Notes under the pieces: model-generated
The model's database searches: none
What the model saw: the letters and a program-made list of their open reading frames with translations, nothing else
Told to the model about the DNA's origin: nothing
In this document: piece by piece, positions 46,685 to 54,186 of the stretch
Layout of the letters: the number at the start of each line of letters is the position of its first letter
Numbering within the stretch: the stretch's first letter is position 1
Program-made: the position numbers and the translations under genes
Assembly (NCBI GenBank): GCA_964396895.1
Contig: CAYNGJ010000011.1
Span: 1 to 64,000 of the forward strand
Source: UBA2334 sp964396895
GTDB lineage: Bacteria > Pseudomonadota > Gammaproteobacteria > Burkholderiales > Burkholderiaceae_C
Direction: 5' to 3'
Length of the DNA stretch: 64,000 bases

Positions 46685-46705
46685 CCACTGACCACTGACC
46701 ACTGA
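46685..46705. repeat. Three tandem copies of CCACTGA
   Basis: Three head-to-tail copies of CCACTGA lie just after the methyltransferase stop. They are too short for a functional call. Confidence 0.7.
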
Positions 46706-46746
46706 CCGCCGTGCCTACCCACGCATGGCCTACCGGAAGCACACAC

Positions 46747-46977
46747 ATGCCCACCATCACCATTGACAACCGCGAATTTGACGTTGACTCCCTCTCCCCT
46801 GAAGCCAAGCAGCAGCTGGACATGCTGGTGGCCTGCGAGAACAAGCTGCGGGAGTTGCAGCGCGACACCGTCATCACCCAGACTGCGCGCAACGCCTATG
46901 CCAATGCCCTGAAGGCGCTGCTGCCCACACCCATGGACCAGACCTTGGCCCAGGGCGACACCCTGAAGCTGAACTGA
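46747..46977 (+). CDS. Small DUF6447-family-like protein
   Basis: This 76-aa protein begins MPTITIDNREFDVDSLSPEAKQ and continues with a helical region (LDMLVACENKLRELQRDTVITQTARNAY), which resembles the small DUF6447 proteins that I associate with surface-protein loci in proteobacteria. Function is unknown. ATG at 46747 matches the family N terminus. It follows the methyltransferase by 63 nt and precedes another small gene by 16 nt. Confidence 0.75.
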   Translation: MPTITIDNREFDVDSLSPEAKQQLDMLVACENKLRELQRDTVITQTARNAYANALKALLPTPMDQTLAQGDTLKLN

Positions 46978-46993
46978 ACCGTTTGCGCAGCCC

Positions 46994-47260
46994 ATGGACA
47001 CGACCGCGCCTGACCACCCTGGCCCCCACCCTGCGCTGGGTCTGTATGACGACCCCAACATCGATTCGCTGTTGCTGCTGGCACAGCTGTTTCAAACGGG
47101 TGCGCCCACCCTACCCGGGTTGAATGCGGTGTGGCTGGCCCCCGACGCCTGCCTGATGCCCAGCCACCGGCCCACACCTGAGGGCGAGCCGGATGTGGTG
47201 CATGTGGTGGGGGTGGCCGATTGCTCTGAGCTGACCGGTTGGGTGTTGATGCTGGATTGA
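46994..47260 (+). CDS. Small hypothetical protein
   Basis: This 88-aa protein has no recognised domain. It has a helical segment (NIDSLLLLAQLFQTG) and strands toward the C terminus (DVVHVVGVADCSELTGWVLML). It lies 16 nt after the DUF6447-like gene on the same strand and probably belongs to that operon. Confidence 0.55.
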   Translation: MDTTAPDHPGPHPALGLYDDPNIDSLLLLAQLFQTGAPTLPGLNAVWLAPDACLMPSHRPTPEGEPDVVHVVGVADCSELTGWVLMLD

Positions 47261-47480
47261 CAGGCTCACCCCTTACACCGACACCACCCTGGCTGGGGTG
47301 AGGCGCCGCCGCTCAAAACGGGGGAAAATTTGGCGCTGGTGCAGGGGTAAGCACAGGGAGACTGGACACCCCGCTTGATGGCTTTTGCTGTTGGGTGGGG
47401 TGGCAGACTGCAAAGAGGTTCCCGTACGTTCCTTTTCGCCACCTTTGGGGTTAGAATTTCTGAACGCTAAGGAGTTCACG

Positions 47481-47690
47481 ATGTCCATCAATGTAAAACT
47501 TACTGAATCGCTGGTGGAACAGGCCCGCCGCTACGCGTTGATCCAACACCGATCCGTACCCAAGCAAATTGAATACTGGTCGCGCATAGGCAAGATCGCG
47601 GAGGAAAACCCCGACTTGCCGTTTTCCATGATCCGAGACATTTTGATTGCGGACCAGGAAGAGCCTGTGGGCGAATACGTATTCAACTGA
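47481..47690 (+). CDS. ParD-like antitoxin of a type II toxin-antitoxin pair
   Basis: This 69-aa protein resembles ParD-like antitoxins (MSINVKLTESLVEQARRYALIQHRSVPKQIEYW), with a ribbon-helix-helix N terminus that would bind DNA and a C-terminal part that would neutralise the toxin. AAGGAG lies 6 nt before ATG at 47481. Its stop overlaps the toxin start (TGATG). Confidence 0.85.
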   Translation: MSINVKLTESLVEQARRYALIQHRSVPKQIEYWSRIGKIAEENPDLPFSMIRDILIADQEEPVGEYVFN

Positions 47691-47968
47691 TGCGAATTTT
47701 TGTCACACCGACCTTTGAAAGGGCGGCAAAGAAACTGCATCGCCCTCAAAAAATCGCGCTTGATGCGGCAGTGAAAGCTGTTGCTGGCGATGTGCTCATT
47801 GGAGAGGAAAAAGTGGGCGACCTCGCGGGGGTTCGTGTCTACAAGTTCCGCATGAGCAATCAGTTGTGCCTACTGTCGTATCGTGTTTTGGACGAAGACA
47901 GCATCAAACTGTTGACCATGGGATCACACGAAAATTTCTATCGGGATTTGAAACGAACAGGGCATTGA
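47690..47968 (+). CDS. RelE/ParE-superfamily toxin
   Basis: This 92-aa protein has the RelE-like pattern (MRIFVTPTFERAAKKLHR, GVRVYKFRMSNQLCLLSYRVL, LLTMGSHENFYRDL). The related toxins are mRNA interferases or gyrase inhibitors; which one applies cannot be told. It is coupled to the upstream ParD-like antitoxin by overlapping stop and start codons. Confidence 0.85.
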   Translation: MRIFVTPTFERAAKKLHRPQKIALDAAVKAVAGDVLIGEEKVGDLAGVRVYKFRMSNQLCLLSYRVLDEDSIKLLTMGSHENFYRDLKRTGH

Positions 47969-47994
47969 GGCAAAAGCCCCAGCCACCCCGGCCA

Positions 47995-48032
47995 AACCCG
48001 GCACTTCGATAGGTTGGGTGGGCAGTGGGTGA
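47995..48032. repeat. 38-nt direct repeat after the first toxin gene
   Basis: This segment matches 49077-49114 in the same orientation with 2 differences in 38. Each copy lies after a toxin-antitoxin module: 26 nt past the RelE-type toxin stop, and 82 nt past the ParE stop for the other copy. The core is AGGTTGGGTGGGCAGTGGGT. Confidence 0.8.
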
Positions 48033-48327
48033 CGGGTAAGGCTCGCCATGTGCCTTTGTCGGCTGCAGTCTTGGCGATCTTGGCTCAGTTGCCTCGGTGG
48101 CCGGATTGCCTGAGATGAGGATGCATGACTTGCGCCACAGCATGGCGAGCAACATGGTCAATGCGGGCCGCTCGATTTATGAGGTGGCCAAGGTGCTGGG
48201 GCACACGCAGCTGAAGACCTCTCAGCGCTACAGCCACCTGAGTCAGGAGACGCTGCTGGCGGCGGTGGATGCGTCTGCCCATGCGGCGGGCTCTGGTTGG
48301 GGGGACACGGGTCTCACAGCCTGCTGA
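48032..48327 (+). pseudogene. Tyrosine recombinase (integrase) C-terminal remnant with internal deletion
   Basis: The first part reads TGKARHVPLSAAVLAILAQL in one frame (about 48032-48100). The second reads MRMHDLRHSMASNMVNAG and continues through KVLGHTQLKTSQRYSHLS in another frame (48097-48327), giving the Arg/His/His/Tyr catalytic box of phage-type integrases. The segment between these parts is missing in comparison with intact enzymes, and the frame changes at the junction. It is a dead remnant. Confidence 0.85.
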
Positions 48328-48363
48328 ATCACACCCTGTTTTGCTCTGTGGACGATTTACGCC

Positions 48364-48411
48364 CGGACAGAACAGGGATTTTCAATTTATGATGAATGGC
48401 AAACTTTGCCA
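48364..48411 (+). promoter_or_regulatory. Promoter and palindromic operator of the parDE module
   Basis: A possible -35 (CGGACA, 48364-48369) and -10 (TATGAT, 48388-48393) are spaced by 18 nt. The perfect palindrome TGGCAAA-C-TTTGCCA (48397-48411) follows immediately, before the AGAGGAG ribosome-binding site. This is the expected layout for autorepression by ParD. Confidence 0.6.
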
Positions 48412-48425
48412 CTAGAGGAGCTACT

Positions 48426-48695
48426 ATGACCATCAATATATCGCTGCCTGCCGAGATGGAGGCGCGGGTTCGCGAACATGTGGCCAACGGCCTTTATGGC
48501 TCTGCAAGTGAAGTAGTTCGCGAGGCACTCCGCCTGTTTGAGGCTTATCAATCGGTGCGTGCTACCACGTTAGTGGCCCTGAGAGTTGACCTAGAAAAGG
48601 GCATGGATGATATCCAGGCAGGGAGGGTGCAGCCTATGGATATGGCCGCCATTAAGTCTGAAGGGCGCGCAAGGGTGCGAAAGCAATCATCATGA
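48426..48695 (+). CDS. parD: ParD-family antitoxin
   Basis: This 89-aa protein has the CopG/ParD ribbon-helix-helix start (MTINISLPAEMEARVREHV, then GSASEVVREALRLFE) and a C-terminal tail that would bind the toxin. AGAGGAG precedes ATG at 48426. It overlaps parE by 4 nt. Confidence 0.92.
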   Translation: MTINISLPAEMEARVREHVANGLYGSASEVVREALRLFEAYQSVRATTLVALRVDLEKGMDDIQAGRVQPMDMAAIKSEGRARVRKQSS

Positions 48696-48994
48696 GCAAA
48701 GTTCTGCTGACCCAGAGCGCGCACACCGATTTACTGGAAGCTTGGACCTATATTGCCGAGGCCAACATGGATGCGGCTGACGGCGTGCTCGATGCGATAG
48801 AACGCGAATCGCTGCTGCTGGCAACCCAGCCCATGATGGGACGTGCGCGACCGGAGTTAGTCCAAGGCATGAGAAGCTGGCCAACGTCAACCCCTTACAT
48901 TTTGTTTTACGTGGTGGATTCGGATGGCATTACCGTGACTCGGGTACTCCACCATGCGAGGGATATCCAAAGCGCGGACTTTTTGGTGCACTGA
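48692..48994 (+). CDS. parE: ParE-family toxin
   Basis: This 100-aa toxin shows the ParE pattern (LTQSAHTDLLEAWTYIAEAN, then PYILFYVVDSDGITVTRVLHHARDIQ). ParE proteins poison DNA gyrase; that activity is inferred from family. The ATG overlaps the parD stop (ATGA). Confidence 0.92.
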   Translation: MSKVLLTQSAHTDLLEAWTYIAEANMDAADGVLDAIERESLLLATQPMMGRARPELVQGMRSWPTSTPYILFYVVDSDGITVTRVLHHARDIQSADFLVH

Positions 48995-49076
48995 TTTCGG
49001 CATCGAACCACTTTTCTGCTGAAAATGCGCCAGGCGTCACGAGGTGAGGCAGCGGCAGCGACTCAACGGCACCGAG

Positions 49077-49114
49077 AACCCGGCACTTTGGTAGGTTGGG
49101 TGGGCAGTGGGTGA
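49077..49114. repeat. 38-nt direct repeat after the parE gene
   Basis: Second copy of the repeat at 47995-48032, same orientation, about 1.08 kb apart. The two copies bracket the integrase remnant and the parDE module. Confidence 0.8.
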
Positions 49115-49131
49115 GGCTATGGGCATCGGCC

Positions 49132-49246
49132 TAGGGATGGTGTCCAAAACTCTTCGCCGAAGCGACTGAAATGGACTGAATCCCGTATAGCGGAACTGAT
49201 TGCAGCTATTTCGATGACGCCAGCGCTCTTTTCTTCGAAATCTGGT
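49132..49246. repeat. 115-bp repeat, copy B
   Basis: Reverse complement of window positions 1-115, with two differences. It joins directly to the IS21 istA remnant at its right-hand end, so the element may be part of, or a target for, an insertion. Confidence 0.85.
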
Positions 49247-49486
49247 TGTTTTTACGCCCTCTGGCCGGGTCTCGCGCGAAGGATTGAACACCCGCTCGTC
49301 CATGGGCAGCACCACCGTGCCGGGGCGCTCGGCCTTGGCGTGGGTGCGCAGCAAGGCCGCGGTGTTGATGTCACGGATCTCGATGCGCTGGGCGTAGATG
49401 CGCACCAACACCTTGGAGCCGATGCTCGCCGGTCGCGCGGCGTAGCTGCTGTGATCCACCCGCACGCAGCTGTCGGCCTAGGCTGC
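49247..49486 (-). pseudogene. istA: IS21-family transposase IstA, C-terminal remnant
   Basis: On the minus strand a segment reads VRVDHSSYAARPASIGSKVL and VLPMDERVFNPSRETRPE, typical of the C-terminal region of IS21 IstA transposases. The catalytic domain, the N terminus and istB are absent, and the reading frame runs on into the 115-bp repeat. Sequence up to about 49545 may also derive from this element. Confidence 0.8.
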
Positions 49487-49566
49487 CCCCGCGCTGCAGC
49501 CATCCATCGGCCAGGGAACGGGTCAGCGTGTTGGCGTCGAAAACTGACCCCGTGGGTCAGTTGCGC

Positions 49567-51204
49567 CTAAAACCCGGCCGCACTCACCTGGGGCAGGTAT
49601 TGGTCGATGGTGCCCAGCGACGTCAGGGTGCCACCGGGGGGCAGGTACACAAATTGGCGGGAGGCATTCACGGCAATGGCAAACCCGGTGGTGGGGTACA
49701 CCCTGAAGGTGTAGCCGGAGGCGACCTGCGTGGCCACCCCGCGTGGCACCAACAGGTCGGGCAACAGCGACTCCACCCAGTTGAGCACCCGCTCGGCTTC
49801 GGGCAGCGAGGCCGACGGAGCGGCTTTGGCCAGAATGCGGTCGGCCTCACGCACGCCACTCAGGTAGGCGCCGTGCACGGTGGCCCGGTACAGCTCGTGG
49901 GTGTGCTCACCCGCAAAATGCAAGCGAGTGCCCACGGTGTCGGCCAGGGTGACATGGTCTTGGGCGGTGCTGTTGATGCCAGCAAACGAGTAGGCGCCCA
50001 AGGCAAAGGGGTCGTTGTTCCAGCCAGTTCTGATGGCACGGCGCGGGGCCACGGCGGTTGGGCCAAACACGGTCCGCAAGGCGGGGGTGACATCGGCAAT
50101 CAGCTGCGCTTCGGTCATGGCCTCGACGGCGGCGCCCTGCTCGCCGAACCCGAACGTGACCAGGCAGTTGAAGCTGCTGAAGGTGCGGTAGCTCAAGAAG
50201 TAGGAGTATTTGCCGCGAACAGGCGAGTGCCAGCCGAAATACTGGGTGTCTGTGGGCCAGAAGGCGCTGTCGAACAGCATGAACACTTTGTTGATTTTGC
50301 CGACACCCAAGCGGCCCATGGCCTGCTGTTTGTCGGTGGGCAGCGGAGGGTTGAACGCCACGCTGCTGGCTTTGAGCACTCCCAGCGGCAGGGTCACCAC
50401 GACAAAATCAGCGGTGTGGCTGGTGCCACCGGCGGCCTGGACAGTGACACCGGTTTCGGTGTGCTCAATGTTCGTGACGATGGTGTTGAGCCGGATGTCC
50501 AGCCCTTTGGCCAAGAGTTGTGGAATGGCTTTGTAACCGCCGGGCAGTATCACGTCTTTGCCTGGAAACTTCTCGCCGTTGAAGTAGTTGCGTGCCGACA
50601 GTGCCTCCAGCCAACCGCCGGTGTCAAACTCCAGTGAGGTGTTGAGGACATACACCGAAAAAGGGTCGATGAGGGCGGTGGGGTCGGCATCGGTCAAAGC
50701 GGAGGCAAACGATTTGTCGGGCACTGCCGCAGCCATGGCCGTGGCCACAGCGGTGCGCAGGGCGTTGACTTTGGCGGTACCGTCGCCGAATTGCCTGACC
50801 GTCACATCTTGCCCCGCTGCGTCGAACACCTGCACCGACTCGTCGCGGGTGAGGTAGGTGCTGGCGCCGGCCTGCGTGGCCAGGGCGGTGATGGGGTTGC
50901 CCCCGTCGGGGCCGTGAATCCAGCCTGCGCCGACATCCATGGGGACGCCGTCGTTCACGTCGGTCCAGACGCGCCCACCTATTCGGGTGCGGGCTTCAAG
51001 CACCGTGACGGCATGGCCGGCCTGCGCCAGCTTGCGCGCCGCAGCCAGACCCGCTATGCCGGCACCGATGACCAACACCGTTGACCTGCGCCCCGTCGCT
51101 TGCTGGGCATGCGCCCCCGTGGCGGCAAGCACCCCTCCCAGCAAACCGGGCAATGCACCCAGACTTGCACCACCAGCCAATACCCGACGACGCAGTCTAT
51201 CCAT
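49567..51204 (-). CDS. Flavin monoamine oxidase-family protein, exported
   Basis: This 545-aa protein has a twin-arginine-like leader (MDRLRRRVLAGGASLG, cleavage near GAHA), then the FAD-binding GAGIAGLAAARKLAQAGH motif with VLEARTRIGGR. Near the C terminus it has LHFAGEHTHELYRATVHGAYLSG, the segment that contacts the flavin in amine oxidases. It probably oxidises an amine or a related compound in the periplasm. The last 80 residues after the flavin fold are extra. The substrate cannot be named. Nothing adjacent on its strand forms a clear operon. Confidence 0.9.
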   Translation of the reverse strand: MDRLRRRVLAGGASLGALPGLLGGVLAATGAHAQQATGRRSTVLVIGAGIAGLAAARKLAQAGHAVTVLEARTRIGGRVWTDVNDGVPMDVGAGWIHGPDGGNPITALATQAGASTYLTRDESVQVFDAAGQDVTVRQFGDGTAKVNALRTAVATAMAAAVPDKSFASALTDADPTALIDPFSVYVLNTSLEFDTGGWLEALSARNYFNGEKFPGKDVILPGGYKAIPQLLAKGLDIRLNTIVTNIEHTETGVTVQAAGGTSHTADFVVVTLPLGVLKASSVAFNPPLPTDKQQAMGRLGVGKINKVFMLFDSAFWPTDTQYFGWHSPVRGKYSYFLSYRTFSSFNCLVTFGFGEQGAAVEAMTEAQLIADVTPALRTVFGPTAVAPRRAIRTGWNNDPFALGAYSFAGINSTAQDHVTLADTVGTRLHFAGEHTHELYRATVHGAYLSGVREADRILAKAAPSASLPEAERVLNWVESLLPDLLVPRGVATQVASGYTFRVYPTTGFAIAVNASRQFVYLPPGGTLTSLGTIDQYLPQVSAAGF

Positions 51205-51308
51205 GGTTGCACCTCAGTGAGCGTTGAGGAGGCCAGTGTAGGAACGGTGGCCGACAAAAAGCAAGGCGGCCCGATTGACCACCGCCCCGTGAGGGGCATT
51301 GCCCAGTA

Positions 51309-51824
51309 TCAGCGCAAATAAGTGCCCAGCAGGTCGAAAAACCGTTGGTAAAACCGGTTGTCGGCAATGGTGATGCCAGCCACCTTGACCAGCGAGTCAG
51401 CGCCCTTGCTCCAGGGCATGGTGATGCTGCCCGCACCGGCCACGCTGAAGCCGGTGGAGCCCGCGGTTTTCTTCAGCTCGTAGGTGGTTTCCACGGCGTT
51501 GGCAAACACGGTGGCACCGCTGTCGCGGGACTTGCAGCTGATGAAGAAGTCAATGGTGGCGTTGGTGTCTTCGTCGGGCTGGAAGTGCTTTTGGAAGTGC
51601 ATGGTCAGCCCCTCGGCCCGCTCGATGCGGTAGCCTTGACTGAGCAAAGCAAACTGCGCGGCCTCGCAGGCCTGCTGGGGGCCTTGCGTGGTGATGAGCT
51701 GGTAGGGCGACTCTTGGCTGAACGCCTCTTCTTTGTACACGGGTGAGCTGCCGCACCCGACCAGCGCGGCAATGGCGCAGGCCGCAAAAGCCAATTTTTG
51801 AAGGGAGGAGGTCATGCCCTGCAT
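51309..51824 (-). CDS. DUF2242-like lipoprotein
   Basis: This 171-aa protein has a lipoprotein signal ending in the lipobox LVGC (about residues 20-25) and a body similar to DUF2242 lipoproteins (SPVYKEEAFSQESPY, FFISCKSRDSGATVFANAVETTYELKK). Function is unknown. Start is ATG at 51824 or 51815; neither has a strong ribosome-binding site. A longer upstream frame is rejected, because the lipobox would be too deep. Confidence 0.75.
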   Translation of the reverse strand: MQGMTSSLQKLAFAACAIAALVGCGSSPVYKEEAFSQESPYQLITTQGPQQACEAAQFALLSQGYRIERAEGLTMHFQKHFQPDEDTNATIDFFISCKSRDSGATVFANAVETTYELKKTAGSTGFSVAGAGSITMPWSKGADSLVKVAGITIADNRFYQRFFDLLGTYLR

Positions 51825-51928
51825 TATGTCGCGGCCCACAGTGGCAACAGCCCTGGTACACACAAGGGCATGGACCCGGCGGCTGGCCAGGGGTAAACTT
51901 TGGTCACAGTAACAGCGCCACAAAAAAT

Positions 51929-51998
51929 TTTAAGCATTTTAGGCCTCTAGCGCTTTACCGACGTCATAGTTTGCTATTGTTTTAATAATCAATAGAAG
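51929..51998. repeat. AT-rich interspersed repeat with hairpin
   Basis: This stretch includes a GGCCTCTAGCGCT segment and CTATTG (51974-51979) pairing with CAATAG (51990-51995). It resembles an interspersed intergenic repeat class of comamonads and lies in the divergent gap between the DUF2242 and DUF1800 genes, where promoters for both are expected. Confidence 0.55.
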
Positions 51999-52050
51999 CC
52001 TGTTTGCGGCGCACGCAACAGGCGCAGCGCAGCAGCAGGGAGGCACGCGC

Positions 52051-54174
52051 ATGACACCGCACACCGCCACGGCGGGCGACACACCCGCCCTGAACGCCAA
52101 CGAGCATGACCGCACACTGGCGGCAGCTTTCACGGCGGCAGCACTGGCCACCGCCTGTGGCGGCGGGGCAGATGACATGCCCCCCGCCCTCTTGGATGCC
52201 AGCGCAGCCCCACGCCAACCTGCCTTGCTGCCTCGCGTGGGCGCGGCCCCTGCCAGCGGTGGTGCGCCGCAGGCCCGCGCCGCAGCGCGCACCCCCACCC
52301 CCACGGAGTTGTTTGAGTGGGCGCAGCGGCAGTTTCCGGCCCTATTCAGCGGCACACCCACCAATGGATCGGCCCAGGGGGTGGTGTACCGGTTTTACCC
52401 AGCGACGGGCCATTACCTGGCGGTGTCGGGCGACAGTGTGCTGGTGCTGGGGCCGCTCACGCAGGGCGGCGTGGTCAATGTGGGTACGTTGCAAAGTTTT
52501 GCTGAGGCGGTGGCCGCCGGTGGCGGCGCGGCGCCCGCCAACGCGGCCGAGGCTGCCCGGTTTTTGCTGCACACCCAGTTTTCGGCCAGCGAGACAGAAA
52601 TGGCGGCGGTGCAACAAAAGGGTTATGCGCAGTGGCTGGACGAGCAGTTGGCCCTGCCCAACAGCGGCAGCGGCTGGGACTGGTTGGTGAGCAAGGGTTA
52701 CTCAGTCATTGACACCAATGAGTACTTTTTTGCCAGCGGGATTTACCACTTCATGGTGTGGCACCAGTTGCTGCAGTCGCCCGATGCGGTGCGTCGGCGT
52801 TGGGCATGGGCGCTGTCTGAGGTGTTTGTGGTGTCTTGGCGCGGCATCAAGGACGTGATGAACTGGGACAGCTTTGGCATGGCCGAGTACTGGGACTTGC
52901 TGTGCCGCCACGCCTTTGGCAATTACCGAGACTTGCTGGAGGCCCTCACGCTCAACCCGGCCATGGGGGCGTTCCTGAGCACCCGGGGCAATGCCAAGGA
53001 AGACGCAGCCACGGGCCGCCAACCCGATGAAAACTATGCCCGAGAGGTGATGCAGCTGTTTTCGATTGGGCTGCACATGCTCAACCTGGACGGCACCGTC
53101 CAGCGTGGGGCCAATGGCCAACCTCTGGAAACCTACGGACCGGACGATGTGAGCCAACTGGCACGGGTGTTCACGGGCTACAACCAGCACTATGCACTGG
53201 GCAGCTTCAACAGCCCCAAGCCGCCACACCTGAGGGTGGCGAACCTGGAAACGGCGCGTGGCCGCATGGTGTTTGACGCCAACCAACACTCGACACTGGA
53301 AAAGCGCTTTCTGGGCGTGACCATCGCCGCCAACACACCCGGCCCCGAGGCGCTGCGTTTGGCGTTGGATGCCTTGGCCAATCACCCCAACACGGCACCG
53401 TTTTTGGCTCGGCAATTCATTCAGCGCATGGTCACCAGCAACCCCAGTCCTGCGTATGTGCAGCGGGTGGCGCAGGTGTTCAACAACAACGGCACCGGTG
53501 TACGGGGCGACTTGAAAGCGGTGCTGAAGGCCATTGTGCTGGACGACGAGGCGCTGAACGCGACCAACCTGGTGTCCACCACCTTTGGCAAGCTGCGCGA
53601 GCCCGTGTTGCGGGTGGCGCAGTGGGGCCGTACCTTCCGGGCAAGGTCATTGCGCAACACCTGGAAAATGCGACTGAGCGACTACAACCCCACCCAGGAC
53701 ATGGCTCAGTACCCGCTGGACCCGCCGTCGGTGTTTGGCTACTTCAGGCCTGGTTATGTGCCACCTGGCACGGCCATGGCAGCGGCGGGGGCGACGGCGC
53801 CGGAGTTCCAGATCGTGAACGAGAGCACGGTGGCGGGCTGGGCAAATGCGCTGATCACGTTCATTCCCGAGGGGTTCTATGTGTCATCGCCGGAGCGGCC
53901 AGAGCCCCATTTGTCCACCGCCACCGACGGGCGCGACATTGTGCCGGACTACACCGCCGAAAAGGCTTTGGTGCATGACCTGCCTGCGCTGGTGGCAAGG
54001 CTGAACCTGTTGCTGTGTGCCAACCAGTTGTCTGCAAACACGGTGCAGCAAATTGTGGCTGCGCTGCAGCTGGAGCGCCTGCCACCCAACGCCTCTGACA
54101 TCAGTAAACAGTGGCTGGTGGCCAGGGCATTGCTGTTTGTGATGTGCGCCCCCGAATACCTGGCGCAGCGCTGA
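52051..54174 (+). CDS. DUF1800-family exported protein
   Basis: This 707-aa protein belongs to the DUF1800 family. Marks are AARFLLHTQFSASETEMAAV and GYAQWLDEQL near residues 170-200, and DENYAREVMQLFSIGLHMLN near 330. The N terminus has a hydrophobic stretch ending in LATACGGG, which could be a lipoprotein signal. GGGAGG lies 8 nt before ATG at 52051. DUF1800 genes are commonly paired with DUF1501 genes, as here; the biochemical role is not known to me. Confidence 0.88.
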   Translation: MTPHTATAGDTPALNANEHDRTLAAAFTAAALATACGGGADDMPPALLDASAAPRQPALLPRVGAAPASGGAPQARAAARTPTPTELFEWAQRQFPALFSGTPTNGSAQGVVYRFYPATGHYLAVSGDSVLVLGPLTQGGVVNVGTLQSFAEAVAAGGGAAPANAAEAARFLLHTQFSASETEMAAVQQKGYAQWLDEQLALPNSGSGWDWLVSKGYSVIDTNEYFFASGIYHFMVWHQLLQSPDAVRRRWAWALSEVFVVSWRGIKDVMNWDSFGMAEYWDLLCRHAFGNYRDLLEALTLNPAMGAFLSTRGNAKEDAATGRQPDENYAREVMQLFSIGLHMLNLDGTVQRGANGQPLETYGPDDVSQLARVFTGYNQHYALGSFNSPKPPHLRVANLETARGRMVFDANQHSTLEKRFLGVTIAANTPGPEALRLALDALANHPNTAPFLARQFIQRMVTSNPSPAYVQRVAQVFNNNGTGVRGDLKAVLKAIVLDDEALNATNLVSTTFGKLREPVLRVAQWGRTFRARSLRNTWKMRLSDYNPTQDMAQYPLDPPSVFGYFRPGYVPPGTAMAAAGATAPEFQIVNESTVAGWANALITFIPEGFYVSSPERPEPHLSTATDGRDIVPDYTAEKALVHDLPALVARLNLLLCANQLSANTVQQIVAALQLERLPPNASDISKQWLVARALLFVMCAPEYLAQR

Positions 54175-54186
54175 CAAGGAGCCACC

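Noticed and set aside
47995..48032. Possible integron attC site
   Set aside because: The GGTTGGG motif is suggestive, but no imperfect inverted attC fold with proper core sites could be drawn, and no integron integrase is present.
49214..49570. Plus-strand open frame of 118 codons
   Set aside because: It is the opposite strand of the 115-bp repeat and istA remnant, with no protein resemblance.
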